Below, in pieces: positions 47,519 to 61,414 of a DNA stretch of 64,000 bases. Made by a program: the position numbers and the translations under genes. The notes beneath the pieces were generated by a model that did not search any database, was not told where the DNA came from, and saw only the letters and a list, made by a program, of their open reading frames with translations. The stretch lies in NCBI GenBank assembly GCA_018873245.2, contig JAEMBT020000007.1:1808001-1872000 (forward strand), read 5' to 3'. Origin of the DNA: Archegozetes longisetosus (Eukaryota > Arthropoda > Arachnida > Sarcoptiformes > Trhypochthoniidae). The stretch's first letter is position 1. Each line of letters starts with the position of its first letter.

Positions 47519-49804
47519 TAATTTATAAGACATATTTGTGATAAAAACTGCATAAAATTTCTAAATCTTATCGCTGTTACTGTTCAGCTCAAGCATAAAC
47601 TCCAAAACTTCCGACTGTATATCGTCTTGAATTCCATAATTATTTAAATTTAAATATATAAATAGAATGTCTGAAACTTTTTGCTGGATCATCAAAATTT
47701 GTAAAACTCTGGTTGCTCTTCAAGAAAACAGTATAAGATTTTGATACAATTGTCAAAACTTAGCACTACTAGCTTTCCCAAACTATCACTTATATAATAC
47801 AAAAATTTTAGTCAGTTTCAAAGAGAATAACTTTCTTGGAAGACCATATTTGACAATAAACTTTCCGGTAACTATATTGAGATAGTTCTAAACAAAGCTT
47901 TTCAGGTTAAGGTTCATTTAAATTTGAAACAAGAACGAGTAAGCTGTTTGAAAACAGAATTACTAATTAGTAAGTATAAAAGTTAACAACTCAGTTTTAC
48001 AAGCCATCATCTCGAAAGTATAAAAGATTTTAAGACTTATTTTGATATGAAAATCATTCATAGTTATCGATTGAACAAATATTAGTATTTCTACCTACTT
48101 TTGGTTCAAGCAATTATTTCCAAATTCAGTATTTAAATGATAGGGTTATCAGCGATACATCAGAGATTTTTAGCATGAAAGTAAACTTTCTCATAATAGA
48201 AGAGAGCATACTCTACGATAAAATAAACATAAAAAAATTCATTCAAAATATTAAAACATTATCAATTTTGTAGTATGCGCTTGAGTTTATTTAAGATATG
48301 AATTCCTTATCAACAAAATATGTTTTTAAAAGCATAGACATATCATTGATAATCCTATCCTTTATTTTTGAGGCAATTTTACTGCGTTTAAATTTTAAAT
48401 TTGAAAAATGAAATTAAGCAAACTATTTCAATCTAGTTCATAAAAGCCTAAATCTAAATAAGAATAAGCTACTTTAATCATCAGACAAGATTAAGAAATT
48501 TAATCATCGACAATATTGTATTTTTCATTTATATCAAATAATAATTGAATCAAATATTAATTAAGTTATTCTAAATTTTCAATGGTTGTCATTAGAAAAC
48601 TAGACACTATGCTATCTTAAAAAATTGAAAATGACGAAATTGAAAATCACAGACTTAGTAATGTATAAAATGAAAATATTATTACTAACGATCAGATTTA
48701 AAGTATGACACTACTGAGCTTTTAGGATAACATGAAAGATTTTATATTTGAATAATTATTTATTGTTGATAAAACTCAACCATGTATAGCAGTATACTAT
48801 TATTTTCTCTCAACACATCTACATTTTAAATCCACATAACAATTTAAATATCAGCACTTAAAATACATGAGCGTCTGGTCGATAATTATAAATTTTTATC
48901 TTGATTCTAAAGTAAGTTAGTTACTCATAGTTTTGTTGGAAAACTATATAGCTATGAATTCTTATTCACTGAAAGCTGTCACGACATCATTAGTTTCTAT
49001 TCCTGTCTCATTCAACACTTTTGAAAATAATAATCTGTTCAATATTTTTCTACTGCTGAAAACGATTTATCTATTTGAGAACACTATTACTATGAAAATA
49101 AAAATGAGGGATTAGAAAAAAGTCGAATCGTAAATCTGGTATCAATTATTGGGATTCCTTTAAAAACTTATTATGTTTTGGCGTAATCATCACAATAAGA
49201 CAAATTGAATCAATTTGAAATTTAAATGAGAAAACTATTTGTTATCATTCTCTTATGTAATACAATGAAAACAAAGTTATATAAGTCTAGCTAAAATGGT
49301 TATGTCAAAGTTGGCACATTCTTGTTATCAAAGAAACTTTTTCATCTTCATACACATGCGTTCAGACACTCAGCTAAATATATCGCAAAACTCACTCTCA
49401 AGCAAAACTACGATGTACATCATATATTCTACTCTCAAAACCGTACCAAATTTCTACCAACAGTGAACTTTACGCCTACTTAGGCTCGGTCTTTAAGCCA
49501 TACATGGATACAAGTAATGGCATTCAGTTTGAGTGACAAAATGTAAAACTTAAGAATTGAACTAGAAATTAAGCTGAAAAAGTATAGCAGCAGAACTAAA
49601 TAGCTATATTATGAGCAAATTTTTTTCTATATATTTATTTTTGTCTCTAAAATGAAGTGACTCTTATAGTGTGAGTCTGTGCTAACTTTCAAAGTGAATC
49701 AAACACTAGCAGTCTTGTTCTCACTTTTGTTTAGCTTCAAAATTTTTTATTAAGTTTCGAATTATTTATTGTTTAGCTATCAATTAAATTATCGTTAATT
49801 CACT
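47519..49804. other. Intergenic upstream of filamin-like gene 2
   Basis: About 2.3 kb of AT-rich sequence, no gene or clear repeat recognised. No TATA box was evident in the last 100 bases. Confidence 0.5.
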
Positions 49805-50980
49805 ATGAGCATTACTGCCCATGGAGGAGGTTTGGTCAATGGCTTGGCTGGAATTCCAAATAAGTTCACTGTTTTTACGAGTGGTAAAAATGTGAGCGGT
49901 CTCACTGTTGCTTTTGAAGGTAAAACATTGATTAATTATAACTAACTTCGATTTTAGCATCATTTAGTTATGATTTTAAAATTTGAAATAAAATCATAAG
50001 TATCAAAGCTTTTGACTTAAATGCCTTGAATTAAAAATATAATTGCATTTGGAAAGTATTTTTAATTGAATAAAGTAATCATTAATTTTGGCCATCAGTT
50101 CTGCAATTGATTAAGAGATAATAAAATTACAACTAATTGGATTATATTGATATGACAGTGTTCTGCGATATTTTGACTTCTACACATTCAATCGATTCAT
50201 ACTGGTATGAAAAAATGTCCATAAAATTAATTCATTTAATGCGTATTCTTTTGAAAAATCTTGACTCGAAAACTCATTTAATTTTCTTTCAAATAGAAGA
50301 TTATTTTTACATTTAAAAAATTCTAAAATTCAATATTGTGTATACAACAAATATCGCTACTATTCAAACGATTATAAGGTTAACTGATTAGGATAAGATT
50401 TACTATAGAAGTTGAAAATCTGCGGCTTTTAGAAACTAAGAGCTTAATTCAACAGAATAAATGAGTTCTTCACATAGATTATTGATTCAAATATTTTTGA
50501 GGAAATTTTGAAAAATTAAAATATATTTCAGGTCCCTCAAAGCCAGAAATCAGTTTCAGCAACAACAAGGATGGCAGTGTTGATGTCTCATATACACCAA
50601 AAGTAGGTGGTGCATACAAAATTCATGTCAAATATGACAGTAAAGACATAATTGGCAGTCCATTCAAATGTAACATTACTGGAGACGATGCGCAACATAA
50701 GAAGCTGGTCAGTAAAGTGAAAATCAGTGGTCCGAATATAGCACAGGGAAAAGCTAACGCTAATAATGAAGTGCTGATTGATTGTAAAGAGGCTGGAATT
50801 ACAGGTGGCATCAACTTTGCAATGGAAGGTCCGTCCAAACCTGAGGTCAACTTTCGTAATAACAACGATATGACAATTACAGTTCAGTATAAGCCAACCA
50901 CTCCTGGAGATTATAAACTTCATCTCAAATTCAATGATATTCATCTGCCTGGAAGTCCATTTCCACTTACTATTACATAA
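49805..50980 (+). CDS. Two-domain filamin-like protein 2 (2 exons)
   Basis: Exon 1 is 49805-49919 and exon 2 is 50532-50980, joined in phase 1 within the codon for Gly39 (FEG|PSKP), giving 187 residues. Residues about 1-93 and about 97-187 are filamin-type Ig repeats with the usual marks: GPSKPEI, a KDGSVDVSYTP strand, GSPFKCNITGD ending repeat 1, then GPSKPEV, TPGDYKLHLKF and GSPFPLTIT at the terminus. There is no signal peptide, membrane segment or actin-binding head. It shares its architecture with the gene at 8438-10278, but the intron lies inside the first repeat rather than between repeats. A recent duplication of that gene is therefore unlikely; both probably descend separately from filamin C-terminal-type repeats. 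The role is unknown; protein binding is inferred from the fold. Confidence 0.9.
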
Positions 50981-53554
50981 ATTTTATTCATTATAATTTT
51001 TGAATGATTTTACTATTATTATTGATTATGCTAAAAATCAAAGCTTAAGTCAAATGTTATATCTAGACAATTATAAGTTAATTATAAAAAATTATTTAAT
51101 TGAAAGCAATAAGCGAAGCCCTGATATTCTCTCAATTTGAAAAATCTATTTTCAAATTTTTCATTAATTAATTGGAGCCTTATAAGTCCTGCTGGCAATA
51201 TTATATATCAGTTTAATTAAATTTTCTTTAGGTTTTATTCTAATCTTATGAATTAAATTGACAATAAAAAGAATGATAATCTTAATATTTAATATATCAA
51301 TTTTCGTAGAATTCCATTATTGTTATTGAAACGTTGATTTTGAAGCTATCTTCAATAACTCGAAGCTTCATAAATCCTGCTGCCAGTATTGCATATTAAG
51401 CTTGATAATCTAACTTCTAGATTGCGTTTAAACTAATGATCTCCGTTCGCAATTATAGTCTATATATTACGCGGTCGAACACAAGCATTGATGTGTCCAG
51501 CTTGAAAGCTAACTCATCAAAAAATTATATTAAGAAAAGATATTTCTTCGTACACATTCTGAAAAGAACTATCTATTTCTAATAATTAAAAGGATTCTTA
51601 TAAAATTATCGATCTCTGGGAGTTAGCTTATAAATCTACAGCTAATTTTTAAATATGCACAAATAAATATCAACTCTTTGAAAATTCCCAGTCGTCTTAA
51701 AGTATCTCAATATTTTATCTTGTTGATTTCAAGATTTAATATCATTTATAGAAGTGCTTTTGAATTTTCAGAGTCTTCCGTGAACTCGAAAATAACGATT
51801 ATCTGGAGCTTTAATTTTTACCTAACAAAGTGATCAAATTTGATGACTAGATATCCGTACAAGTATGTAATTTGATTTCAGTTCAATTAATATAATATTT
51901 AATTCTGAAAAATAATCTTTAAACAATTGTTCACACTTCTCAAATTGAGTTTCAATAGTTTTCTTATAAAACTACCTAAGATTTTAGTGATTACAATCTA
52001 TTCATCTCTGTATTTCGCCGCCTGAATACTATAAGGTTCTAAATGCAAAAAGTATATTAACGAGAAAATCTACTTTGAATTTCGATGTTGTTATACACCA
52101 ACGATGGGTTGAAGAACAATTTTCTAAAATATTTTACCAAGCAATGTATATGGGGTGGGAATATTCCACTGTTCATTTGGGTCCTAGTCTGTTTCTATCA
52201 TGGATATCTCAAAACTGAATTTTGCATTTAGAACCTTATTGCACGAAAATTAAGTCCAAAACTGAGTGATATCAGATTCTAAATTATTGGAAATCAATAA
52301 ATAACTAAATCGAAACAGACTTTTATCTAAGAGATTTTAAAAGGAAACTGGAAAATGAATTTCCAACATTTTAAGAATATTTTGGTATAATTCGGTCAAA
52401 AAAATTTTTTAAGTCGAAATTCGACTTGACTATTTTATGTCTCAAATTTTCACATGTCTCATTAAGAAATTGTTTGAGTAACTGAAAGGTAATTTTTTAT
52501 AAAGAAATGATGCATTTAACAGTTTGTTAAAGAATAGAATTCGTCGATATAGAAGAAACTGAAGTTAATTCAATAATCAAGCATTTATGAAAGCAAAGTT
52601 TCTCTGATTGGTAAAGCTTTTATGATTTCGATCTAAAGCAGTGGTGGATATGAAGCACTTACTGTCTTTGGCGCTTCACTGAGAAATTCAGGTAATAAAA
52701 GAACTTATAGGAGATAGAGGTTTTATTAAAATACTGAGTGATCAATGAAAGTCAGAGATTTACCCAGTACTAAAATTCTTATAAAAGCAATTGAAATAAT
52801 TCAAAAATAAATGTTATGAAATACCTTTCTTGATTTTGAAATTATATCCGATGGAATTGATTCTTAAAGAACCAACTCTTAAACTTGTATTTCTTGATAA
52901 ACTCTAATTTTAATAAGAACCTCTAATCTCAAAATTTAATAAGTAATAAATTTTGTCTAACAACCAAGACTTAAACCCTTTCGCTATCTGAATTTCGTAG
53001 AAGAGTGCCTTTCCCAGTAAATTCTTAAGATACTCAGCAATAAAATCAGCACACAAATGAATCTTCAAGCTTTATAATAACTTTCAAACCAAAATTAAGC
53101 ATTCGTGTTCACTCTCAGAGTCGAGATGCTGAGAATTTATCCAGGATAAGTTTCATTGAATTTACTGGCTACTATTGATTTATAATTGCCAAATTCCCTA
53201 ATTTATACGATAATAGAAGATTATTGGTACTTTATTCAAGATATAGCATATAGGAACCCTATGTGGAATGCAAAATTGTAAAGTTACAAACTGAAAAAAA
53301 ATAAACTTTCCTGTGAAATATAGCAATTTAACATTGAGGCAGTAATAAAGATTTATTTAAAAAATAATGACGAACAAACACCGAAATGGAGAATCAAGAT
53401 TCAAATTAGGGATCAAAACAAATGAATTAAATTGAATAGATAGCAACTTTGCTTTGAATAAGAAAAGAATTTAATCAACAACATGATAAAATGTATAAAA
53501 ACATTAATGAAATATGATATATGGGTTTGATTTATTTAACAGTATATTGATGAC
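50981..53554. other. Intergenic, two minor repeats
   Basis: No gene was recognised. A diverged direct repeat lies at about 51170-51222 and 51352-51405 (TCCTGCTGGCAATATT against TCCTGCTGCCAGTATT). A small MITE is listed separately. Confidence 0.5.
52031..52239. mobile_element. Small MITE with 20-bp perfect TIRs
   Basis: ATAAGGTTCTAAATGCAAAA at 52031 is mirrored exactly by TTTTGCATTTAGAACCTTAT ending at 52239. The same end (ATAAGGTTCTAAATG) appears alone near 30259, showing it is a dispersed family. No coding sequence. Confidence 0.72.
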
Positions 53555-53595
53555 CAGACTAGAGTATAGAAATAAATATAATTTTATTTGATATA

Positions 53596-54867
53596 TTATT
53601 CAAGAAGTTGTCCGAAACCAACTATTACTGATGAGGGCTTAGAGTATTTCACATCTTTAGGAAAAGGGGATAAATGTTTACATTTATCAGAGTCTTCTTC
53701 ATAATCACCACACATCAAATTCAAAGTGTTGACAGACAATGAGTCCATATACTTTTCGAGGTTTTCTATTGGCTTATCATCACAAACAGAAGTGCCCACA
53801 CTTCGAGCTGATCTTAATATACACTCTTTGAGTCCACGGAATGCACTGTAGGTCACAAATTAAAACAATATTAACAGATGGAAATAACTGAAAACGTAAA
53901 CTGATGCAATTCGTCAAATCTTATTCTATATAATCTTAAATTCATGCACTCATTATCAGATGAAAAATTCAATTATTGAATGTGATTTCAGGAATGTTCA
54001 AAAGTGATTCTTAATTATTCAAAACTATGATTTATGTCAATTCAACGATTTCTGAGAGATATTCATCAAGATTTCCATTAATATTAGAATATGTGACTTT
54101 AATGTGATATCGAAATTGATTTTCATTTTCTCAACATTGAAAACATTGAAAAAGTGCTTAAAATAGGTACAAATTCAATGAAAGGTTTGGAAAAGTGTAA
54201 GATTCTCAAAATGACTCTTCGACTAAATATCTCCAATTGTAGGAATATTTTAGTAGAAAATTAGACGTTTTAAGGAATTTTAAGCTTAAATGTTGCACTT
54301 ACCAACATGCATGTGGTACTTTCATTTTACTTTCACACTTATTCGCTTTTCCCAAATCAGTCATGAATTTTTCCATACATTCATTTGATTGTTCTCTTAT
54401 TGCATTACCACAACAAGACATTGACATGAGTTCTCTGCGTTTTACTGATTTAGAACAATAGCTCTTATCAATAGTTTTCATAGTGTACAGCATTACGTTC
54501 GCTAATTGTTTTTGGATATCTTTTCCACATTGATCAGTAAAATCTTTGACACATCGAATCAGATTTGGTGTCTGTTTACAGTGTTTTTGCATTTGTGACT
54601 CGTTTTCTGGGTATTTTCGAGATCTTTTTCCAACAAACCACAGTTTTTCTGCACACACGTTAGCTTTCGACAAGTTTTCTTCATCACAATTTATATTAAT
54701 ATTTTTGTTATCCTGACTATTGGTTGAACCCAAAACCGTTGCAACTGTAAAGGAACATGCATATTTTGCATTAACAAAGCTAACGTTGAAGTCTTACACA
54801 ATCGATCAGTTTTAAATTCAAACTTACCTGAAGAAAAAAATAAAATTGTCAATAAAACAAAATTCAT
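53596..54867 (-). CDS. Secreted cysteine-rich protein, copy 1 (3 exons)
   Basis: Exons 54867-54828, 54744-54303 and 53845-53596 encode 243 residues. The two joins are phase 1 and phase 2; the second restores a Cys codon (HAC|C). The start MNFVLLTILFFSSG is a signal peptide. The mature protein is cysteine-rich, with motifs KLWFVGK, DIQKQLANVMLYTM, CGNAIRE and LNLMCGDYEEDSDKC. The pattern resembles secreted or haemolymph proteins common in chelicerates and other arthropods, but I cannot name the family securely or give a function. It has 16 cysteines, one more than copy 3 (Ser to Cys before CGNAIRE). Eleven base changes separate it from copy 3, seven of them amino-acid changing. The first intron is only 83 bp. 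Confidence 0.9.
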
Positions 54868-55021
54868 TTTTACCACTACAGTTTGAAACCTTCATAAAGT
54901 TCCCAAATGTCAATCAATTATGATAGATATTTTTTCAGTTTTTCGTTAGAGAGAATTCATTGAATGTCTAAACAATTTTGATCAGAAATAAACTGACACT
55001 TTAATTCAACTCATCCATAAC

Positions 55022-55028
55022 TTATATA
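55022..55028 (-). promoter_or_regulatory. TATA box of cysteine-rich gene, copy 1
   Basis: Minus strand TATATAA inside GGTATATAAG, about 30 bp upstream of an initiator-like TCAGTT. The mirror image of the copy 3 promoter at 61254-61260. Confidence 0.6.
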
Positions 55029-56459
55029 CCAATTGATCACGTAATCATTTCACAGCTTATCTCTTCACAACCACGTAGACCATCGATTTGATTGTTTCAT
55101 ACTACGTATTAATTACTATCATGTGAAATGAGTTATTATACAATAGGAAATCAATATTTCCCCATAACCTAATTTCCGCTTAGTATATCTCTTTCATATA
55201 ATCTCTCTTAACTTATATTAAAATGTGTTCTCTATAAAAGAATTTCACTAAATAAATCAATGATGTACTTTATGCATTTTCCTTTAGAACTTTTCTTGTA
55301 AATAAATTACTTGAGGATATTCTATTTTAAAACTCAATCGATTTTGATGCTTAATAAATAAGTTTTCGATTGTATTTCACTGTAAGGTCGTGCGGCTGTT
55401 AGGAATGGTTTTTTAAATTACCAATGTTTTCGGCACATAAACACTTTAGTTTTCAGATAAATGATACCACTCGAATACGGATTTTATGGTAAAAGTATGA
55501 AAAGTTTTAGAACCATGGATCTAGCTCATTTATTGTATCAAAATATAATTCAAATATCTTATCAAATTTATCAATACGCAACAAGGACCTAACTAAATTT
55601 TATTAGATTAGAAAATAAATCTTTTTCCAACAGATCATTATTGATTCGAATTCTATTTAGTAACAATGCAAATTACTTTCGACATCATGATAAAAATCAT
55701 TCATTATTTATTAAATCTCGAAAAGCAAATGTTCACTTTATCTTAGATTGTTTCCACTATAAATAAATGTTTAATAATTAATTATTAAAATATCATTTTA
55801 GAAAATTCAGAAAACATGTTATTTCAATTTCAGAGATGTGATATTTATCAAGCTATGCATTAGTCATTCCGACCAAAGAAATGATCAATTTAGTAACTAT
55901 TATGTAGACAAACAGAGTTTAACATTATTTTCTATTTATTAAAAGTAGTTCAATTAATATTTTTTATGTCAATTTCAGTTTGAGCGGGTAATAAGTTTTC
56001 ACAAGTTTTCATCTTACATTTAGAGTTAACTTGTAAAAAGATTTGAAGCATTGACCTTATAAGTATTCAAATTGTGAGGGATTAAAACTTTTGAAGTCGC
56101 CAGAAGTCTCACTCTTTCTGGTCGATAACCTATTTTATTGCATTCTTCACTCTATATAAAAAATTGAATCAAATGTATGTTTATTTGCATTCAAAGAGAC
56201 AAACATTAAACTTCACATAAAGATATAATTTTGAAGCTAAACACAATAACTTTACAATTATAAGCAAACATGAGTTACAACTCATTTGAAAATGATTAAT
56301 GGGTTTTCTTGAACTTGAGTTAAACCGAACGTATTTGTCGTGTGGTTCTAAATGTGGGGAAAGTTTTCCCAAAAACAATTAGATGATCTGAAATTATTTA
56401 CACACATGTCATGACCTTGAAATTTTATATTTACAAATTTCAGATAAAATCGTGAATGC

Positions 56460-58015
56460 GTTTGTGTGCAAAACATAATAAATGTAATGTTACAAACGTT
56501 AATGTTAAATCTTTCTAACGCTCTTTTTTCTTTAAAATTTTAAGTAGATTTTTAATGCAAAAAGTGAAAACCTTTTATACTGTTTCATAATATTATTATT
56601 TAATGCTTACACTTATAGATTGAATTTCATAATTTCATATATGATAATGTAATGCGATTTTGTAAAAATTTTGCTTCTAATAGATTAGTTTTACATAAAT
56701 TCAAGGAGAACAAAATATCAATAAAAACAACCTATACTCATGATAAACATGTGATGACTAGCACACTGCATCATGTAATAGAGGGTTTGTGACATATCAA
56801 GACAAATATTTGGTGGGAATTACCTTAAAACATGAATTATTACTAATTTACATTAATGCAGGAAATTTCAAATCTTTTTAACGCTAGATTGATATACATT
56901 TCCAATTCTTAAGACTTATTTTGAAAATATTATCAAATATTTCTCATTAATTATTTGTAAATATCTGCTAATGTCACTGAAACTGTAATCAAAATAGGAA
57001 TAACGAGAATTTTTAATGCCAAAGTAGTTTTTACATTAAAAATTGTTTCATATCTTACCCTTGGAATTACCAGTCTTTGATTAACATTAGGGAAAGAATA
57101 CACATACCTAGCTATGAGAATTGATTAACTGCGATCTTTCGCTTGAAAGATCTGATCTCGACCTTCAGTAGGGCGAAAAAGGTGAAAATCAGTTACAAAA
57201 TCAAGTTAGTATTTCATAGATCAACCGATAAAATATTAGTGGAGTAGTCAATTTTTTGATAGCTAGAGACTTGAATTTTTCACAAAATATCTGAAAATTC
57301 ATACAAATATTTAAGATTTACATCATCGCTTATTTATTTGATACGCATTTCTAGGTATAAATAAATTTTCTAGTAATATTGATATTGATATAAAAAGTCT
57401 ACGCCTCTGTCACTCATTTCTCTAGTTCAGTCCTTTACATTGAATTTTGATTACTAGTCTTTACAAGTTTTAGAATCAAGAAATGAAAATTACGTTTAAC
57501 TACAGCTTATTATCGTTAAAATTTTATTTTTAAAATTTCGTGAAACCTGAAAGATTTCCTACAATGAAATTGAAAAAATAAAACTTCTCGAGAACAAAAT
57601 TAAAAATTTTTTAAATACATGTAGCTAGTGATGAAAAATCAATTAAAAAATCTATTAAGAAATATTGATTTTCAATAACGTACTGAAAGAAATTCTTATC
57701 TGGAGTTAAATGTTTGGCTGTGAATCAACAGTTCTTTTCATGGTCTACGTGTCTGTCAGAGTATCTGCGATATCTTGGGTTACGTGACCGGTTAGTACTT
57801 AAGACTCTAGATAAGTGAAGTCAAGCTCAGTTCTATAGTTAAAGTTTTAGAGTAAACTTAAGCTTCTATTAAGACTTGTAATCCTTTAAAAACTTTCACT
57901 TTCTAAAAAGCTTTATTCAGCTCTTTATCTATCTATTTAATAGCTATCGAACTTTCTGTTTGTTAAAGTTCTTCAGAGTTTAATATAATCTGGAAGATTA
58001 TATATTTCATTCAAA
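56460..58015. other. Spacer of the inverted duplication, left part
   Basis: Unique AT-rich sequence between the left arm and the middle gene. No gene or repeat recognised. The middle gene's promoter should lie in the last 150 bases; TCAGAGTTTAATATAATC is present but no convincing TATA box was chosen. Confidence 0.5.
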
Positions 58016-59074
58016 ATGAATTCAATTGTACCTATCCTATTGTTGAGTTTTTCTGGTAAATTATTCATAAAATACTTTACTGTTTAGTTTTTAAAAAATA
58101 ATCAATATAATATTTTAATCAAATATTCTTATTGAAATTACAGTTTGTATGGTTTCTGGACTAGCAAATAATCGCGGTAACAAAAATCCGAGTATAAAGT
58201 GTGATGCTGAAAATCGTAACAAGGCTGACGAATGCGCCCAAAAACTATGGTTTGTTGGAAAAAATTCTCGAAGATATCCTGAGACCGACGTCCAAATGCA
58301 GAAGTTCTGCAAACAGACAACAAATCTAATCAAGTGCGTTAAGGATTTCACCGACAAGTGTGCAAAAGGCATTCAGAAGCAGCTGGCGAACGTTATGTTG
58401 TATACTGTCAAAATGAATCAAAAGACTTATTGCACGAAGTCTACTAAACGGGAAGAAGTGATTTCGATGTCTGTTTGTGGTAATGCTATTAGACCAGAGA
58501 CCACTACTTGTATGGATGGATTTTTGACTGGTTTAGGAAAAGCTAATACCGTTGAGAGTAAACAAAAAGTACCTCAGGCATGTTGGTAAGTAGAGTATTG
58601 GAAATAGTTATTCAAAATAACTTTTCTATCAATATTGTTTCAAAAACTCTATATGTGATAAATTATAGTTCCTTTTTGGAAAATTTTACTTAGCTAGAAA
58701 TGAAAAAAGATTTAAATTGGTGAAAGAGAGTCCTTTTAGTTTGAATCAATTCTTTGTCCTATTATACCAATATCTTATTAATACAGGTATTCGTAAATAT
58801 TTTCATTTTCATTTACAGTGCATTTCACGAACTCAAGACATGTATCATGAAATCTGCGCGAAGTGTTGGAAGTCCTGTTTGTGGTGATAAACAACTAGAA
58901 AATCTCGAGAGATATATCAACGCTATGGCTGGAAATACACTTAATCTCATGTGTACTGATTATGAGGAAGATAACGATAAATGCTCTAAATTGCCGCCTC
59001 TCCCGAAAGAAGTTCAGTTTACTCAACCTCCATCAATAATTGTTGGTTTTGCACAACTTCTCAACAATTTGTAG
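58016..59074 (+). CDS. Secreted cysteine-rich protein, middle copy (3 exons)
   Basis: Exons 58016-58055, 58144-58585 and 58819-59074 encode 245 residues. Exon 1 and exon 2 lengths (40 and 442 nt) and both intron phases are the same as in the arm copies. The signal peptide is MNSIVPILLLSFSG. Conserved motifs include KLWFVGK, CVKDFTDKCAKGIQKQLANV, SMSVCGNAIR and GNTLNLMCTDYEEDNDKC. It is only about 55-60% identical to copies 1 and 3, so it split from them long before the inverted duplication. It lacks the cysteine before ESK that the arm copies have, and has an extra one near the mature N-terminus (VCMVSG). Coding sequence is visibly less AT-rich than in the arms. Secreted, function unknown. 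Confidence 0.92.
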
Positions 59075-59825
59075 GCTTTAAATTCATAATTATTGTCCAT
59101 TTATTGTATTTATTCATGATCTCATTCTTGAACTAATTTATTGTATTTTAGATCGTTCTCAAGTTCTTTGTTCTGTTTTCTCTATAGCAAATTTTGTATT
59201 TATATTATATGAAACCTTTTAATAGATAATTTATAGTCAAAAGTGTCAATAAAGTATTGTCGATCCTCAATTATTTCTTAATAATTATATTTTGATTAAT
59301 GTGAAATTGTCGTGACTTCTATGATTTGGGTTTCGGCATCTTTAGTGATTATGAAGAATATTTGTGAAAAACACTCCAAAAATCTTGAGAAAGCGCGTGT
59401 CAAACACTTTTCAATCGGCGTTATAGAGAATCTCCTATTTAATAGACGAGTTTAAAGAAATAAAAGGAAATATTTCTCACAGGAGTTTCAAATACGAAAA
59501 AGTATGTCTATTAAGATTTTCACGGATTACTTTTCTGAATAAATATAAATTAAGAAAAGGTTCCAAAAGAAAAGCAAACATTTTACTAGTATTCAGGCCT
59601 TTTTATTTACTAACCACATGAAATTAAATTAAATTCAATGCAAAGGAAAATCTATTCTCGTAATCAAGATAGTATTGCGTTGATCAAACATAAGATTAAC
59701 AACTCGATAAATCATACTAACAAAACAGAAAAATGATAAATGAGCATATTATTATTATAAAATATATGTATACAAAATCAATGGAAAATTACTCATAAAC
59801 AGCTTGACAGATGACAATCAAGTCC
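59075..59825. other. Spacer of the inverted duplication, right part
   Basis: 3' flank of the middle gene. AATAAAGTATTG near 59248 is a candidate polyadenylation signal. Nothing else was recognised. Confidence 0.5.
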
Positions 59826-61253
59826 ATTCACGATTTTATCTGAAATTTGTAAATATAAAATTTCAAGGTCATGACATGTGTGTAAATAATTTCAGATCAT
59901 CTAATTGTTTTTGGGAAAACTTTTCCCACATTTAGAACCACACGACGAATACGTTCGGTTTAACTCAAGTTCAAGAAAACCCATTAATCATTTTCAAATG
60001 AGTTGTAACTCATGTTTGCTTATAATTGTAAAGTTATTGTGTTTAGCTTCAAAATTATATCTTTATGTGAAGTTTAATGTTTGTCTCTTTGAATGCAAAT
60101 AAACATACATTTGATTCAATTTTTTATATAGAGTGAAGAATGCAATAAAATAGGTTATCGACCAGAAAGAGTGAGACTTCTGGCGACTTCAAAAGTTTTA
60201 ATCCCTCACAATTTGAATACTTATAAGGTCAATGCTTCAAATCTTTTTACAAGTTAACTCTAAATGTAAGATGAAAACTTGTGAAAACTTATTATCCGCT
60301 CAAACTGAAATTGACATAAAAAATATTAATTGAACTACTTTTAATAAATAGAAAATAATGTTAAACTCTGTTTGTCTACATAATAGTTACTAAATTGATC
60401 ATTTCTTTGGTCGGAATGACTAATGCATAGCTTGATAAATATCACATCTCTGAAATTGAAATAACATGTTTTCTGAATTTTCTAAAATGATATTTTAATA
60501 ATTAATTATTAAACATTTATTTATAGTAGAAACAATCTAAGATAAAGTGAACATTTGCTTTTCGAGATTTAATAAATAATGAATGATTTTTATCATGATG
60601 TCGAAAGTAATTTGCATTGTTACTAAATAGAATTCGAATCAATAATGATCTGTTGGAAAAAGATTTATTTTCTAATTTAATAAAATTTAGTTAGGTCCTT
60701 GTTGCGTATTCATAAATTTGATAAGATATTTGAATTATATTTTGATACAATAAATGAGCTAGATCCATGGTTCTAAAACTTTTCATACTTTTACCATAAA
60801 ATCCGTATTCGAGTGGTATCATTTATCTGAAAACTAAAGTGTTTATGTGCCGAAAACATTGGTAATTTAAAAAACCATTCCTAACAGCCGCACGACCTTA
60901 CAGTGAAATACAATAGAAAACTTATTTATTAAGCACAAAATCGATTGAGTTTTAAAATAGAATATCCTCAAGTAATTTATTTACAAGAAAAATTCTAAAG
61001 GAAAATGCATAAAGTATATCATTGATTTATTTAGTGAAATTCTTTTATAGAGAACACATTTTAATATAAGTTAAGAGAGATTATATGAAAGAGATATACT
61101 GAGCGGAAATTAGGTTATGGGGAAATATTGATTTCCGATTGTATAATAACTCATTTCACATGATAGTAATTAATACGTAGTATGAAACAATCAAATCGAT
61201 GGTCTACGTGGTTGTGAAGAGATAAGCTGTGAAATGATTACGTGATCAATTGG

Positions 61254-61260
61254 TATATAA
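61254..61260 (+). promoter_or_regulatory. TATA box of cysteine-rich gene, copy 3
   Basis: TATATAA in TTGGTATATAAG, followed about 30 bp later by an initiator-like TCAGT at 61286-61290. This gives a leader of about 125 bases before the ATG at 61415. Confidence 0.62.
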
Positions 61261-61414
61261 GTTATGGATGAGTTGAATTAAAGTGTCAGTTTATTTCTGA
61301 CCAAAATTGTTTAGACATTCAATGAATTCTCTCTAACGAAAAACTGAAAAAATATCTATCATAATTGATTGACATTTGGGAACTTTATGAAGGTTTCAAA
61401 CTGTAGTGGTAAAA

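Larger units (their letters stand above)
53555..56459 (-). repeat. Left arm of large inverted duplication
   Basis: About 2.9 kb, nearly identical by eye (roughly 98-99%) to the reverse complement of 59826-62732. The outer boundary is near ACCAGACTAGAGTAT and the inner boundary near AAATCGTGAATGCG. It carries one whole gene (54867-53596) with its promoter and several hundred bases upstream. Confidence 0.93.

Noticed and set aside
56181-56378. 65-codon open frame present in both inverted arms (also 59905-60102)
   Set aside because: It is found twice only because the arms are duplicated. It has no recognised domain and no splice or promoter support.
58115-58372. Open frames antisense to the middle cysteine-rich gene
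   Set aside because: Shadows of exon 2 of that gene; no start context or domain.
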